Positions 16,865 through 26,037 of a DNA stretch of 64,000 nt are shown here, piece by piece (positions within the stretch are counted from its first letter, which is position 1; each line of letters starts with the position of its first letter). Position numbers and translations under genes: made by a program. The stretch spans positions 43,464-107,463 of the forward strand of contig NZ_JADOTW010000012.1 of assembly GCF_015645095.1 (NCBI RefSeq), written 5' to 3'. Origin of the DNA: Halomonas sp. 328 (GTDB taxonomy: Bacteria > Pseudomonadota > Gammaproteobacteria > Pseudomonadales > Halomonadaceae). The notes below the pieces were generated by a model. That model made no database searches. It was not told the origin of the DNA and saw only the letters and a list, made by a program, of their open reading frames with translations.

Positions 16865-16892
16865 TACCCCGCTTTTCGCGAGAGAGAACGCC

Positions 16893-18422
16893 ATGAGTCA
16901 CAACCTCTACCTGCAGTTCCTGCCCCACTTCCAGCGCCAGCCGCAGAAGCCCCTGATCGAGTCCCCGGCGGGCCAGGGATACACCTATGGCGAGGCCCAG
17001 GCACGGTCCCGGCGCCTGGCCGGTGCCCTGCGCGAGCTGGGCGTCACTCCCGGCGAGCGGGTCGCGGTGCAGGTCGACAAGAGCCCGGAGGCGATCCTGC
17101 TCTACCTGGCCTGCCTGCAGATCGGCGCCGTCTACCTGCCGCTGAACACCGCCTACACCAGCGCCGAGATCGAATACTTCCTGGGCGATGCCGAGCCGCG
17201 CCTCTATGTGTGCCGCCCCAAGGCCCTGGCGGAGGCCCGCCAGTTGGCCGCCGCCTGCGGCGTGCCCCGGGTGGAGTCCCTCGGCAGCACGGGCGACGGC
17301 AGCCTGCTGGAGAAGGCCGATCGGGCCGAGCCCTGGGAGCAGATCGCCGAGATCGGCGAGCGCGACCTGGCGGCGATCCTCTACACCTCCGGCACCACCG
17401 GGCGCTCCAAGGGCGCCATGCTCAGCCACGCCAACCTGGCCTCCAATAGCCGCGCCCTGGCCGAGGCCTGGCACTACACCGCCGACGATCACCTGCTGCA
17501 TGCCCTGCCGATCTTCCACACCCATGGCCTCTTCGTGGCCTGCAATATCACCCTGACCACGGGCGCCTCCATGACCTTCCTGCCCAAGCTGGACGTGGAG
17601 CAGCTGCTCGAGCTGATGCCCCGGGCCACGGTGCTGATGGGGGTGCCCACCTTCTATACCCGGCTGCTGCAGTCGCCGCGCCTCGACCGCGATGCCGTGG
17701 CCAAGATGCGGCTCTTCGTCTCCGGCTCGGCGCCGCTGCTGGCGGAAACCCACCAGGAGTTCGAGGCCCGCACCGGCCACGCCATCCTCGAGCGCTACGG
17801 CATGACCGAGACCAATATGAACACCTCCAACCCCTACGACGGCGCCCGCCGCCCCGGCACCGTGGGCCTGCCGCTGCCGGGGGTGGAGCTGCGCATCAGC
17901 GATCGCGACAGCGGCGCCGAGCTGCCCCAAGGCGAGACCGGCATGGTCGAGCTGCGCGGCCCCAACGTCTTCCAGGGCTACTGGCGCATGCCGGAGAAGA
18001 CCCGCGCCGAGTTCCGCGACGACGGCTTCTTTATCACCGGCGACCTGGGGCGCATCGACGAGCACGGCTACCTGCAGATCGTCGGCCGCGACAAGGACCT
18101 GGTGATCTCCGGCGGCTACAACGTCTACCCCAAGGAGGTGGAGCAGCTGATCGATGACCTGCCCGGGGTGGTGGAGTCGGCGGTGATCGGCGTGCCTCAC
18201 CCGGACCTGGGCGAGGGGGTCACCGCCGTGGTGGTGGCCGAGGGCGACCTGGACGAGGCCACCATACTGGCGGCCCTGGGCGACCAACTGGCCCGCTACA
18301 AGCAGCCCAAGCGCGTCTTCTTCGTCGATGCCCTGCCTCGCAACGTCATGGGCAAGGTACAGAAGAAGCAGCTCCGCGAGACCTATGCCGGCCTCTACCA
18401 ACCACTGGCCAGCCAGGCGTAA
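16893..18422 (+). CDS. matB: Malonyl-CoA synthetase
   Basis: ATP-dependent ligation of malonate to CoA, feeding the decarboxylase encoded upstream. The 509-residue acyl-adenylating enzyme has the P-loop-like motif LYTSGTTGRSKGAMLSHANL near residues 160-180, ERYGMTETNMN near 300, the GDLGRIDEHGYLQIVGR hinge near 385-402, and the catalytic lysine in GKVQKKQLRE near 490. Length and the AQARSRRLAGALRELGV opening match MatB. The GAGAGA ribosome site precedes the ATG. The order transporter-matA-matB with a divergent GntR gene closely follows rhizobial malonate clusters. Confidence 0.94.
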   Translation: MSHNLYLQFLPHFQRQPQKPLIESPAGQGYTYGEAQARSRRLAGALRELGVTPGERVAVQVDKSPEAILLYLACLQIGAVYLPLNTAYTSAEIEYFLGDAEPRLYVCRPKALAEARQLAAACGVPRVESLGSTGDGSLLEKADRAEPWEQIAEIGERDLAAILYTSGTTGRSKGAMLSHANLASNSRALAEAWHYTADDHLLHALPIFHTHGLFVACNITLTTGASMTFLPKLDVEQLLELMPRATVLMGVPTFYTRLLQSPRLDRDAVAKMRLFVSGSAPLLAETHQEFEARTGHAILERYGMTETNMNTSNPYDGARRPGTVGLPLPGVELRISDRDSGAELPQGETGMVELRGPNVFQGYWRMPEKTRAEFRDDGFFITGDLGRIDEHGYLQIVGRDKDLVISGGYNVYPKEVEQLIDDLPGVVESAVIGVPHPDLGEGVTAVVVAEGDLDEATILAALGDQLARYKQPKRVFFVDALPRNVMGKVQKKQLRETYAGLYQPLASQA

Positions 18423-18446
18423 GGCAAACTCGAGGAGATGACGACA

Positions 18447-19928
18447 ATGACAACCACTCCGACGCCCCCCCAGGCTCCCTATCGCCTTCCCGAGCCGGTC
18501 ACCTGGAATGCCCTGACCCTCTCCCGGGTGATCCATGCCCGGGAGCTCTCCTGCCGCGAGGTGATGACCACCTACCTGGCGCATATCGCCGCCTGCAACC
18601 CCCGGGTCAACGCCATCGTCTCGCTGCGCAATGAAGCCGAGCTGCTCGCCGAGGCCGACGAGTGCGACCGGGAACTGGCCCGGGGGCGCTCCCGGGGCTG
18701 GCTCCACGGCATTCCCCAGGCCATCAAGGACCTCTCCGCCACCGCCGGGCTGCGCACCACGCTGGGCTCGCCGCTGTTCGCCGACCAGGTGCCCGAGCAC
18801 GACAGCATCATGGCGGCACGCATGAAACGCGACGGCGCCCTGATCATCGGCAAGACCAATACCCCGGAGTTCGGCCTGGGTTCCCACACCTACAACCCGG
18901 TATTCGGCACCACTCGCAACGCCTACGACCCGACCAAGAGTGCCGGCGGTTCCAGCGGCGGCGCCGCCGCGGCACTGGCCATGCGCCTGCTGCCGGTGGC
19001 CGACGGCAGCGACATGATGGGCTCGCTGCGCAACCCCGCCGCCTACCACAATGTCTTCGGCCTGCGTCCCTCCTTCGGCCGGGTGCCCCTGGGCCCATTG
19101 CCGGAAAACTTCGGCCACCAACTGGCCACCGAGGGGCCCATGGCCCGCAGCGTGGCGGATCTCGCCCGGCTGCTGGCCACCCAGGCCGGTCATGACCCGC
19201 GGCTGCCACTATCGCTGACGGAGGACCCGGCCCTCTTTACTGGCTCGCTGGAGCGGAACCTCAAGGGGGTGCGTATCGGCTGGCTGGGGGACTGGGGCGG
19301 CCACCTGCCCATGGAAGCGGGAGTGATCCCCCTTTGCGAGCAGGCACTCGCCACCTTCCGCGACCTGGGCTGCGCGGTGGAGGCGGCCGACCCCGGTTTC
19401 GAGGCGGAGCGGCTCTGGGAAGCCTGGGTGGCCCTGCGCCAATGGATGGTGGCCGGCAACCTGGCCCCCCTCCACGCGGACCCCGCCAAGCGCGACCTGC
19501 TCAAGCCCGAGGCTCGGTGGGAGGTGGAGGGGGGGCTCGCCCTGTCGGCCCTGGACGTGCACCGCGCCAACCAGACCCGCAGCGCCTGGCACGCCCGACT
19601 GCTCGAGCTCTTCGAGACCTATGACGTCCTGGCCCTGCCCAGCGCTCAGGTCTTCCCCTTCCCGGTGGAAGAGCACTGGCCCCGGGAGATCGCCGGCCGC
19701 GCCATGGACACCTATCACCGCTGGATGGAGGTGGTGGTGCCCGGCTCCCTCTCCGGCGGCCCGGTGATCAGCCTGCCCGCCGGCTTCAACGCCAATGGCT
19801 TGCCCATGGGGCTGCAACTGATCGGCCGGCCCCGGGACGACCTCGGCGTGCTGCAACTGGCCCACGCCTTTGAACAGGCCGCGGGGGACTGGCTGCGCCA
19901 CCTACCCGAGTTCTCGCCCGACCGTTAA
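18447..19928 (+). CDS. Amidase signature family protein, possible malonamidase
   Basis: A 493-residue serine amidohydrolase. The Ser-cisSer-Lys triad is visible: lysine in GIPQAIKDLSATAG near residue 93, and the serines in KSAGGSSGGAAAALA near residues 169-174. The ATG at 18447 is preferred over one at 18438, which would directly abut GAGGAG with no spacing. It follows matB by 24 bases. In Bradyrhizobium a malonamidase (E2) belongs to malonate metabolism, so hydrolysis of malonamate to malonate is a reasonable inference. The family is broad, and other amides are possible. Confidence 0.85.
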   Translation: MTTTPTPPQAPYRLPEPVTWNALTLSRVIHARELSCREVMTTYLAHIAACNPRVNAIVSLRNEAELLAEADECDRELARGRSRGWLHGIPQAIKDLSATAGLRTTLGSPLFADQVPEHDSIMAARMKRDGALIIGKTNTPEFGLGSHTYNPVFGTTRNAYDPTKSAGGSSGGAAAALAMRLLPVADGSDMMGSLRNPAAYHNVFGLRPSFGRVPLGPLPENFGHQLATEGPMARSVADLARLLATQAGHDPRLPLSLTEDPALFTGSLERNLKGVRIGWLGDWGGHLPMEAGVIPLCEQALATFRDLGCAVEAADPGFEAERLWEAWVALRQWMVAGNLAPLHADPAKRDLLKPEARWEVEGGLALSALDVHRANQTRSAWHARLLELFETYDVLALPSAQVFPFPVEEHWPREIAGRAMDTYHRWMEVVVPGSLSGGPVISLPAGFNANGLPMGLQLIGRPRDDLGVLQLAHAFEQAAGDWLRHLPEFSPDR

Positions 19929-19953
19929 CCCGACCCAGCCCGCATGTTCCTGA

Positions 19954-19977
19954 CCCGCGCCTTCCCGAAGGCGCGGG
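19954..19977. other. Stem-loop between amidase and porin genes
   Basis: A perfect 10-bp stem (arms CCCGCGCCTT and AAGGCGCGGG, loop CCCG) lies 26 bases after the amidase stop. No T-tract follows, so it may slow transcription or protect the 3' end rather than stop all transcripts. Confidence 0.5.
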
Positions 19978-20048
19978 ACGACTCCCTGCGCCCTCGACAC
20001 GGGCGTTCAACCCCGGCCATCACAAGAGCCTTAACAAGAGCCATAACA

Positions 20049-21368
20049 ATGAGAAACCCAATGCCGACCCGACTCGCTTCCCGACTCGCCCTCTGCCTCG
20101 CCCCGGCCCTGGCATTCAGCGCCCAGGCCTCGCCCTGGCCCGACGATGCCAGCGCCAGCCTCCAGTACCGCAACTACTACTGGGACGAGAACCCCCAAGA
20201 TGGCATCGGCCCCACCCGGGATGAATGGGTGCATGGCCTGCTGCTGGAGTTGGACTCCGGCAAGATCCACGACACCTTCGGCATCGAGCTGGGCCTGGGC
20301 GCCGCCGATGCTATCTCCGTGGGTAGCGGTGCGACCAACATTACCAACCTGCGTCCCGGCGACTCGGTACAGGATCCCCACGGCATCGCCAAGGTGACCC
20401 GCGCCTACCTACGCGCCGAGTTCGGTAATGACCACCACCAACTGCGCCTGGGGGCCGGTAAGCAGACCCGCCGCCATCGCCTCTACGCCGACAACACCAG
20501 CCGTATCCTGCCCGCCGCCTCACTCGGCTACGACCTGACCTATGAAGCGGGAGATCTCGAGCTTTACCTGTCGCGAATCGAGCGCTTTAGCCGCCGCGAC
20601 GATTCCGGCTGGGGAGATCGGCTGACCACCTTCGACGGCCGGGAGATCGACGCGGTCAATCTGGCCGGCATCGATTATGCCCTGCCCGCCGACCTACGCC
20701 TGGAGGCCGAATACCTGGAGAGCGACGACTACCTTCGCCAGGGCCTGGTCCGCCTGAGCCACCAGGCTCGCCTGGGCGATGACCTGACACTCCACAGCCA
20801 GGTGGCCCATGGCCGCCAGCGGGATGCCGGCGACCGTTTCGAAACCCAGGGTATCCCCGGCCTCTATCCCGCCGCCGACGGCCATGACGCCCGCTACAAC
20901 GAGTTCGGCCTGCGCCTGACCCATCGCGACAAGTACCTGGGGCTGGCCCATACCCGTGTCTGGGGTGGCAACTACGACCGCCTGCTGTTCGCCGATGACC
21001 ACGGCCACTGGGACAGCGCCGCCAATAACTTCTACCGCTTCGGCCTGGAGGGCGAGGCGATGTGGAAGGTCTCCACCGGCTTCGGTTTCGCCGACCTGGG
21101 CCTGCCCGGGCTGCGCTGGGACGGCCACTACGCCTTCTCCGACGAGGCCACCGGCTTCAGCGACTTCTCCCGCCGGGAGTGGCAGAGCGTGCTGCAGTAC
21201 CGCTTCGCCGGCGCCCTGGACGGCCTGAGCCTGGCCTGGCTCTACGTCAATCACGACACCGACGGCGAGCCCGCCGCCGTCAACGGCAAGGCCCCCACCT
21301 TCGGCCCCGCCGGCCTGATCACCCACGAGGCCAACCGCCTCTACCTGACCTACCGCTACGACTTCTAG
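20049..21368 (+). CDS. OprD family outer-membrane porin
   Basis: A 439-residue OprD-type 18-strand porin for uptake of small acids or amines. An N-terminal signal peptide is clear (LASRLALCLAPALAFSAQA, cleavage likely after AQA near residue 26). Alternating amphipathic strands fill the rest, and it ends with an aromatic residue in YLTYRYDF, the usual outer-membrane assembly signal. Family traits include GLLLELDSGKIHDTFGIELG and KVTRAYLRAEFG. The start could instead be the ATG at 20061; neither has a strong ribosome site. Its place between the malonate genes and the aldehyde dehydrogenase leaves the substrate open. Confidence 0.85.
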   Translation: MRNPMPTRLASRLALCLAPALAFSAQASPWPDDASASLQYRNYYWDENPQDGIGPTRDEWVHGLLLELDSGKIHDTFGIELGLGAADAISVGSGATNITNLRPGDSVQDPHGIAKVTRAYLRAEFGNDHHQLRLGAGKQTRRHRLYADNTSRILPAASLGYDLTYEAGDLELYLSRIERFSRRDDSGWGDRLTTFDGREIDAVNLAGIDYALPADLRLEAEYLESDDYLRQGLVRLSHQARLGDDLTLHSQVAHGRQRDAGDRFETQGIPGLYPAADGHDARYNEFGLRLTHRDKYLGLAHTRVWGGNYDRLLFADDHGHWDSAANNFYRFGLEGEAMWKVSTGFGFADLGLPGLRWDGHYAFSDEATGFSDFSRREWQSVLQYRFAGALDGLSLAWLYVNHDTDGEPAAVNGKAPTFGPAGLITHEANRLYLTYRYDF

Positions 21369-21514
21369 GCCTACGGCGGCCCTGGCAGCGGGAGTCATCT
21401 CCCTGGCACCCAGGAACAAGCCAGGGCCCAGGTGGGCTGCTAGCTTCACAGACACAGTCCAGACCGGCCAGCGGCCCTTGAGGCCATGATCCCCAGACAC
21501 CAGAGGCACGATCC

Positions 21515-23008
21515 ATGAGCAACGCCACGATTCCCCCTCTTCCCGAAGTGGAAGCCTTTCTGTCCCGCGCCTGCGGCTCCTATATCGACGGCGAGCACCT
21601 TCAGGGGAGCGGTCGCCACGCCGAGATCCTCGACCCCGCCAGCGCCACGCCACTGACCCACCTGGGGCTCGCCGACGAGGCCACCGTCGATCGGGCCGTC
21701 ACCGTCGCCAAGCAGCGCTTCGACGATGGTGCCTGGCGTGGCATGGCCCCCGCCCAGCGCGAGCGCACCCTTCTCAAGTTCGCCGATCTGGTGGAGGATC
21801 ATGGCGAGGAGCTGGCCCAGCTCGAGAGCCTCAACCAGGGCAAGTCGATCCATATCGCACGGATGATCGACGTGGGCTTCTCGGTGGACTTCATGCGTTA
21901 CACCGCCGGCTGGACCACCAAGCTGGAGGGCCAGACCACCGAGGTCTCCATCGGCGTCCCGGAAGATGCCAATTTCCACGCCTACACCCTGCGCCAGCCG
22001 GTGGGCGTGGTAGCCGGCATCGTGCCCTGGAACTTCCCGATGATGATCGCCCTGTGGAAGGTGATCCCGGCCCTGGCGGCGGGCTGCTCCATCGTCATCA
22101 AGCCCTCCACCGAGACCCCGCTGACCGCCCTGCGCCTGGCGGAACTGGCCATCGAGGCAGGGGTACCCGCCGGGGTCTTCAACGTGGTGGTGGGCGCCGG
22201 ATCCATCGCCGGCCAGCGCCTGGCCGAGCATCCCGACATCCGCAAGGTGACCTTCACCGGTAGCACCGCGGTGGGCAAGCAGATCGGCCATGCCGCCGTC
22301 GACCATATGGCCCGCTTCTCCCTGGAGCTGGGCGGCAAGAACCCCATGCTGGTCCTGGCCGATGCCGACCTGGACAAGGCGGTGGCCGGAGCCCTGATGG
22401 CCGGGCTACTCAACCAGGGGCAGGTGTGCGCCGCCGCCTCGCGCTTCTATGTCCATCGCACGATCCACGATGCCTTCTGCGAGCGCCTGCACGCCGCCAT
22501 CCAGGGCATGCGCGCCGGCCCCGGCCGGGATCCCGAAGCGACCGTCAACCCGCTAGTCTCGCAGCGTCATCAGCGCAGCGTCCTGGCGCATATCGACCGC
22601 GCAGAAGCGGAAGGCGCCCGGGTGCTGCGCGGTGTCGAGGTCCCGGAGACGGGCTTCTATGTCTCGCCGGTGGTGCTTAGCGGAGTCACCCAGCACATGA
22701 CGGTGGCCCGGGAGGAGGTCTTCGGGCCGGTGCTCTCGGTGATTCCCTTCGACGAGGTCGAGGAAGGGCTGGCCATGGTCAACGACAGTGACCTGGGGCT
22801 GGCGGCCAGCCTGTGGACCAATGACCTGGGCCTGGCCATGCGGCTGATCCCGCGCATCGAGGCGGGCACGGTGTGGGTCAATACCCACGTGACCCTCGAC
22901 GCCAGCCTGCCCTTCGGCGGCATCAAGCAGTCGGGCCTGGGCCGGGAATTTGGTCGTGAGGCGGTGGAAGCCTGCACCGAGCTCAAGTCGGTGTGTATCG
23001 CTTACTGA
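21515..23008 (+). CDS. feaB: Phenylacetaldehyde dehydrogenase (FeaB-like)
   Basis: NAD-dependent oxidation of phenylacetaldehyde or 4-hydroxyphenylacetaldehyde to the acid. The 497-residue protein carries the aldehyde dehydrogenase landmarks: VPWNFPMMIALWKVIPALAAG, the general base Glu in LELGGKNP near residue 271, and the nucleophile Cys in NQGQVCAAASR near 304. Close agreement with E. coli FeaB extends beyond the family core: YIDGEHLQG, LNQGKSIHIARMIDVG, and the C-terminal ETKSVC-like ELKSVCIAY. It is followed by its own terminator, and a FeaR-like regulator gene is convergent just beyond. The aldehyde probably comes from amine oxidation by the genes near 29-32 kb. Confidence 0.88.
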   Translation: MSNATIPPLPEVEAFLSRACGSYIDGEHLQGSGRHAEILDPASATPLTHLGLADEATVDRAVTVAKQRFDDGAWRGMAPAQRERTLLKFADLVEDHGEELAQLESLNQGKSIHIARMIDVGFSVDFMRYTAGWTTKLEGQTTEVSIGVPEDANFHAYTLRQPVGVVAGIVPWNFPMMIALWKVIPALAAGCSIVIKPSTETPLTALRLAELAIEAGVPAGVFNVVVGAGSIAGQRLAEHPDIRKVTFTGSTAVGKQIGHAAVDHMARFSLELGGKNPMLVLADADLDKAVAGALMAGLLNQGQVCAAASRFYVHRTIHDAFCERLHAAIQGMRAGPGRDPEATVNPLVSQRHQRSVLAHIDRAEAEGARVLRGVEVPETGFYVSPVVLSGVTQHMTVAREEVFGPVLSVIPFDEVEEGLAMVNDSDLGLAASLWTNDLGLAMRLIPRIEAGTVWVNTHVTLDASLPFGGIKQSGLGREFGREAVEACTELKSVCIAY

Positions 23009-23028
23009 ACCGATGGCTTGTCGTGTTT

Positions 23029-23058
23029 GCGCCCGATGGCCTATCGGGCGCCTTTTTT
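23029..23058 (+). terminator. Rho-independent terminator of feaB
   Basis: Perfect 9-bp arms GCGCCCGAT and ATCGGGCGC with a five-base loop are followed by CTTTTTT. It starts 20 bases after the feaB stop. Confidence 0.92.
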
Positions 23059-23080
23059 CGCCGCTCCGCAGATCAGCGTG

Positions 23081-23213
23081 AAGGCCTGGTTGGCTACTGG
23101 GGTGGTGGGAGTCTGGATTCCGGCGGTCCGACGCTTCGGCGATTGGGCGACGCAGTCGCCCTTGGGTATTTACCAGGATCGCCCTACGGGCGATATCGCG
23201 CGGAATCCGCGCT
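23081..23213. repeat. REP-rich repeat unit, copy 1 (decayed)
   Basis: First of two near-identical direct copies. It contains three successive palindromes: GGGCGAC/GTCGCCC, ATCGCCC/GGGCGAT and GCGCGGA/TCCGCGC. About 12 extra bases distinguish it from copy 2, and its outer inverted arm is lost on the right. The rest of the 23009-23437 gap holds no gene that I can support. Confidence 0.75.
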
Positions 23214-23250
23214 TGTATGCTTTAAGGCGACCCACAACGGCAATAATGAA

Positions 23251-23374
23251 AAGGCTGGGTTGGCCACTGGTGTTGTGGGAGCTTGGGTTCCCCGAGCGAT
23301 TGGGCGACGCAGTCGCCCTTGGGTATTTATCAGGATCGCCCTACGGGCGAATCGCGCGGAATCCGCGCTCCCAC
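23251..23374. repeat. REP-rich repeat unit, copy 2, with terminal inverted repeats
   Basis: Second copy of the unit at 23081. Its core (23275-23374, 100 bp) is bounded by perfect 8-bp inverted repeats GTGGGAGC and GCTCCCAC and holds the same three palindromes. The bounded, hairpin-filled form resembles a REP doublet or a small non-autonomous element moved by a REP-associated transposase. Confidence 0.75.
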
Positions 23375-23437
23375 GATAGGATTCACGCCAAAGTGCGATG
23401 AGCCCTTTTTCCGCCTCTCCGCCATCTCTGCCGGTCA

Positions 23438-24370
23438 TCAGTGCAGACAATGGCGGCGACGGTAGTCCCGGGGCGCTTCGCCATAGGCCTTCTTGAAGGC
23501 GCGACTGAAGTGCGCCGAATCGGTGAAGCCCCAGCGATAGGCGATCTCGGTGATGGAGCAGTGGGCCTGGCCGGGAGCCGCGAGGTCCTCGGCACAGCGC
23601 TGTAGCCGGCGACGCTGGATATGGCGGCACACGGTCTCCTCATGGGCTTCGAAGAGACGGTAGAGGCGGCGCAGCGAGACATTCATGCGCTCGGCAAGCG
23701 TGGCCGGTGTCAGGTCGGGCTCCTGAAGTTGCTGGTCGATCAACTGGCAGGCCCCCTGATAGAGCAGCGCCGGGGAGACCTCCGGATTCCGCGCTATTCC
23801 CAGGGCCAGGGGCACCAGCAGCGAGCTCAGTGCCTCACTGATCCCTTGTCCCTCGGCCGGGGTCGCATCGCCGACCAGTTGCCGGGAAATGATCCGATTG
23901 ACCATCAGTTGCAGCAGCTGCCCACCGGGCCCCGCCGTCGGCAGCTTGCCGAAGGGCACCTCCTGTCCGGGAAGGCGGGCAGCCAGCGCCGCCCGAGGCA
24001 TATGGAAAGACGCATGTTCGATCAGTCCCCGGGGCAGTATCTCGCAGCTGCGCGCCGAGTCCACCAGTGCCATCTCGCCGGGATTCAGCTCGAGGTCGAG
24101 CCCCTGCTGGCGAATCCCCGCTCGTCCGCGACGCTGCACGACGAGAAAGCAGTAGCGCCCCTCGCCCTGCTCGATATCCCGCCGACGCCGCGCGATCCAT
24201 CGCGCATTGGTGCGGATCTCCGCGATCTCGAGACCACAGATCGAGCGGGCACCGACCTCACCGAGGAAGGGAATATGAGGTTCCGGGGGGCGGGAGTCGA
24301 AACCGCCGCAGACCCGGCGCAGGGACGCCAGCCAGGCATTGAATGCCAGTTGGGGAGCGTGTGAAGGCAT
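23438..24370 (-). CDS. feaR: FeaR-like AraC family transcriptional activator
   Basis: A 310-residue AraC/XylS regulator. The N-terminal half carries the AraC-binding-like pattern of FeaR (RRRRDIEQGEGRYCFLVVQRRG, then LNPGEMALVDSARSCE). The C-terminal double helix-turn-helix spans about residues 205-305 (LAERMNVSLRRLYRLFEAH and ITEIAYRWGFTDSAHFSRAFKKAYG). The ATG at 24370 follows GGAGAGG closely; upstream in-frame residues look non-coding. In E. coli FeaR activates feaB and the amine oxidase gene tynA. Here it is convergent with feaB and divergent from an APC permease, so both are likely targets. Confidence 0.87.
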   Translation of the reverse strand: MPSHAPQLAFNAWLASLRRVCGGFDSRPPEPHIPFLGEVGARSICGLEIAEIRTNARWIARRRRDIEQGEGRYCFLVVQRRGRAGIRQQGLDLELNPGEMALVDSARSCEILPRGLIEHASFHMPRAALAARLPGQEVPFGKLPTAGPGGQLLQLMVNRIISRQLVGDATPAEGQGISEALSSLLVPLALGIARNPEVSPALLYQGACQLIDQQLQEPDLTPATLAERMNVSLRRLYRLFEAHEETVCRHIQRRRLQRCAEDLAAPGQAHCSITEIAYRWGFTDSAHFSRAFKKAYGEAPRDYRRRHCLH

Positions 24371-24569
24371 CGGCCTCTCCACTCGAGCGATTATGGTTGT
24401 AAGTGAAACTATTATGCGCGCCATCACCGCCTCTGGCCAACCCTTCCCTCATCGCGACTGACGCTAGGCGCGGAGGGTCAAGACGCCGTCAAGGAGGATC
24501 AAGACACCAGCCGGCGTTGGGCCCAATCTGGGCCCGAGGCTCGCCGCATCGCACGGCGAGTCGAGGCAT

Positions 24570-24577
24570 AACAACAA
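24570..24577 (+). promoter_or_regulatory. AACAACAA leader motif before APC permease
   Basis: Exact match to the AAnAAnAA motif bound by Hfq/Crc in pseudomonads, 30 bases upstream of the permease start and 16 bases before its ribosome site. One of four exact copies, all in leaders of catabolic or uptake genes or in gene debris here. Confidence 0.5.
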
Positions 24578-24606
24578 TGGCAATAACAGGCCTAAGGAGG
24601 TTCACC

Positions 24607-26007
24607 TTGATCGACTCATCATCCGCTCGCGGCGCCGCCGAGAGTCACCCCCGCTCGAGCGCCCCAGGCATCGGCTTCAAGACCCTGATCGCCATCTGCG
24701 TCGGCTGTGTCGTGGTGCAGGGCGCCATGGCCTCAGCGCTGATGGGCTTCGGTATCGGCGGGCTGAGCTTTGTGGCCGCCATGGGGCTGGCACTGCTCTT
24801 CGCCTTCTGCAATGCCATCAGCTTCTCCGAGCTCTCGCTGATGTACCCCTCCTCGTCGGGCACCCTGGCGACCTATACCCAGAAGGCCATCGGCCACTTC
24901 CCGGCGATCGTCTCGGTGTTTGCCGGCTATGTGGTGGTCGCGATGTTCGGCCTGGCGGCGGAGCTGATCCTGGTCGACCTCCTGCTGCAGACGCTCTTCC
25001 CCGGCATGCTGCCTCCATACCTGGTTCCCCTGCTGCTGCTCATCGGCCTGGCGACGCTGAATATCCTGGGCACCGATGCCTTCGCCAGGACACAGAACCT
25101 GTTCACCTTCGCCATGATCGCCGCCATCCTGCTGGTCGGCGCCACGGCGCTGCTGGACACGCCCTCGGCGTCGGTCGCCGAGGCGGCGGCCGGCATCGGC
25201 TGGGGGGCCGAAGGCATTTATGATGGCAGCTTTATCGCCCTGACGGCGCTGGCCATGTGGATGTTCGTCGGCTGTGAATTCATCTGCCCATTGATCAAGG
25301 AGATCCGTCAGCCGGAGCGTCGCGTGCCCCGCGCGATGTTCGTCTCACTGATCGCCATCTTCGTACTCTTCACGCTGTTCTGCCTGGGCGCCGGGCGCTA
25401 CCTCTCCCAGGAGACGCTGATCACCTCGCCGCTGCCCTACCTCGACCTGGTCGACGGCGTCTTCGGCCAGGCGGGACTGATTATCGCCACCGTCATGGGG
25501 CTGACCGCCACCTGCAGTACCGTCAATACCGTGCTCGCCGCGGTGCCCCGAATGCTCTCGGGCATGGCCGACAACGGCCAGGCGTTCGCCATCATGGGCC
25601 GCAGGCATTCGCGCTTCGACACCCCCTGGGTCGGCATCCTGTTCCTGGCGATCATCGTGGCGATCCCGTTCCTGCTCGTCACTCCCGACCACATCATCCT
25701 GCTGCTGATCGGCGCCTCGACCAGTTGGCTGCTGGCCTATATCGTTGCCCATATCAATGTCGTCGTGCTGCGCACCCGTCACCCTCAGCGCGCGCGCCCC
25801 TATCGCACACCGTTCTACCCCATCCCGCAGATCATCGGCATCCTCGGCATGGGCTACGTGGCCGCCAATGCCTCGCCCTCCCCCGAGATGACGTCCACCG
25901 TCTACACCTTGCTGGGGGCCGTGCTCGGCAGCGTCGCCGTGATCGCGCTACTCTGGGTCAAGTTCCGGATGAAAACCGGCCTCTTCGCGCCGGACCTGAC
26001 CGACTGA
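24607..26007 (+). CDS. APC superfamily amino acid/amine permease (TTG start)
   Basis: A 466-residue inner-membrane permease with about 12 hydrophobic segments. The first is IGFKTLIAICVGCVVVQGAM; family features include SFSELSLMYPSSSGTLATYTQKAIG and MFVGCEFICPLIKEIRQPERRVPRAM. I chose TTG at 24607 because an ideal TAAGGAGGT ribosome site (24594-24602) ends four bases before it; the in-frame ATG at 24577 has no such site. It is divergent from the FeaR-like gene and followed by LuxR and tyrS genes. Aromatic amine or aromatic amino acid uptake is inferred from context only. Confidence 0.86.
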   Translation: MIDSSSARGAAESHPRSSAPGIGFKTLIAICVGCVVVQGAMASALMGFGIGGLSFVAAMGLALLFAFCNAISFSELSLMYPSSSGTLATYTQKAIGHFPAIVSVFAGYVVVAMFGLAAELILVDLLLQTLFPGMLPPYLVPLLLLIGLATLNILGTDAFARTQNLFTFAMIAAILLVGATALLDTPSASVAEAAAGIGWGAEGIYDGSFIALTALAMWMFVGCEFICPLIKEIRQPERRVPRAMFVSLIAIFVLFTLFCLGAGRYLSQETLITSPLPYLDLVDGVFGQAGLIIATVMGLTATCSTVNTVLAAVPRMLSGMADNGQAFAIMGRRHSRFDTPWVGILFLAIIVAIPFLLVTPDHIILLLIGASTSWLLAYIVAHINVVVLRTRHPQRARPYRTPFYPIPQIIGILGMGYVAANASPSPEMTSTVYTLLGAVLGSVAVIALLWVKFRMKTGLFAPDLTD

Positions 26008-26037
26008 CTACCGGCACATCGTGCCCCAAAGGCGACT

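Noticed and set aside
23081..23374. Possible CRISPR array
   Set aside because: Only two units, each over 100 bases and internally palindromic, with no short constant repeats or spacers and no cas genes.
23018..23401. Open frames of about 127 codons across the REP region
   Set aside because: They are produced by the repeat units themselves and contain duplicated peptide text with no protein-family match.
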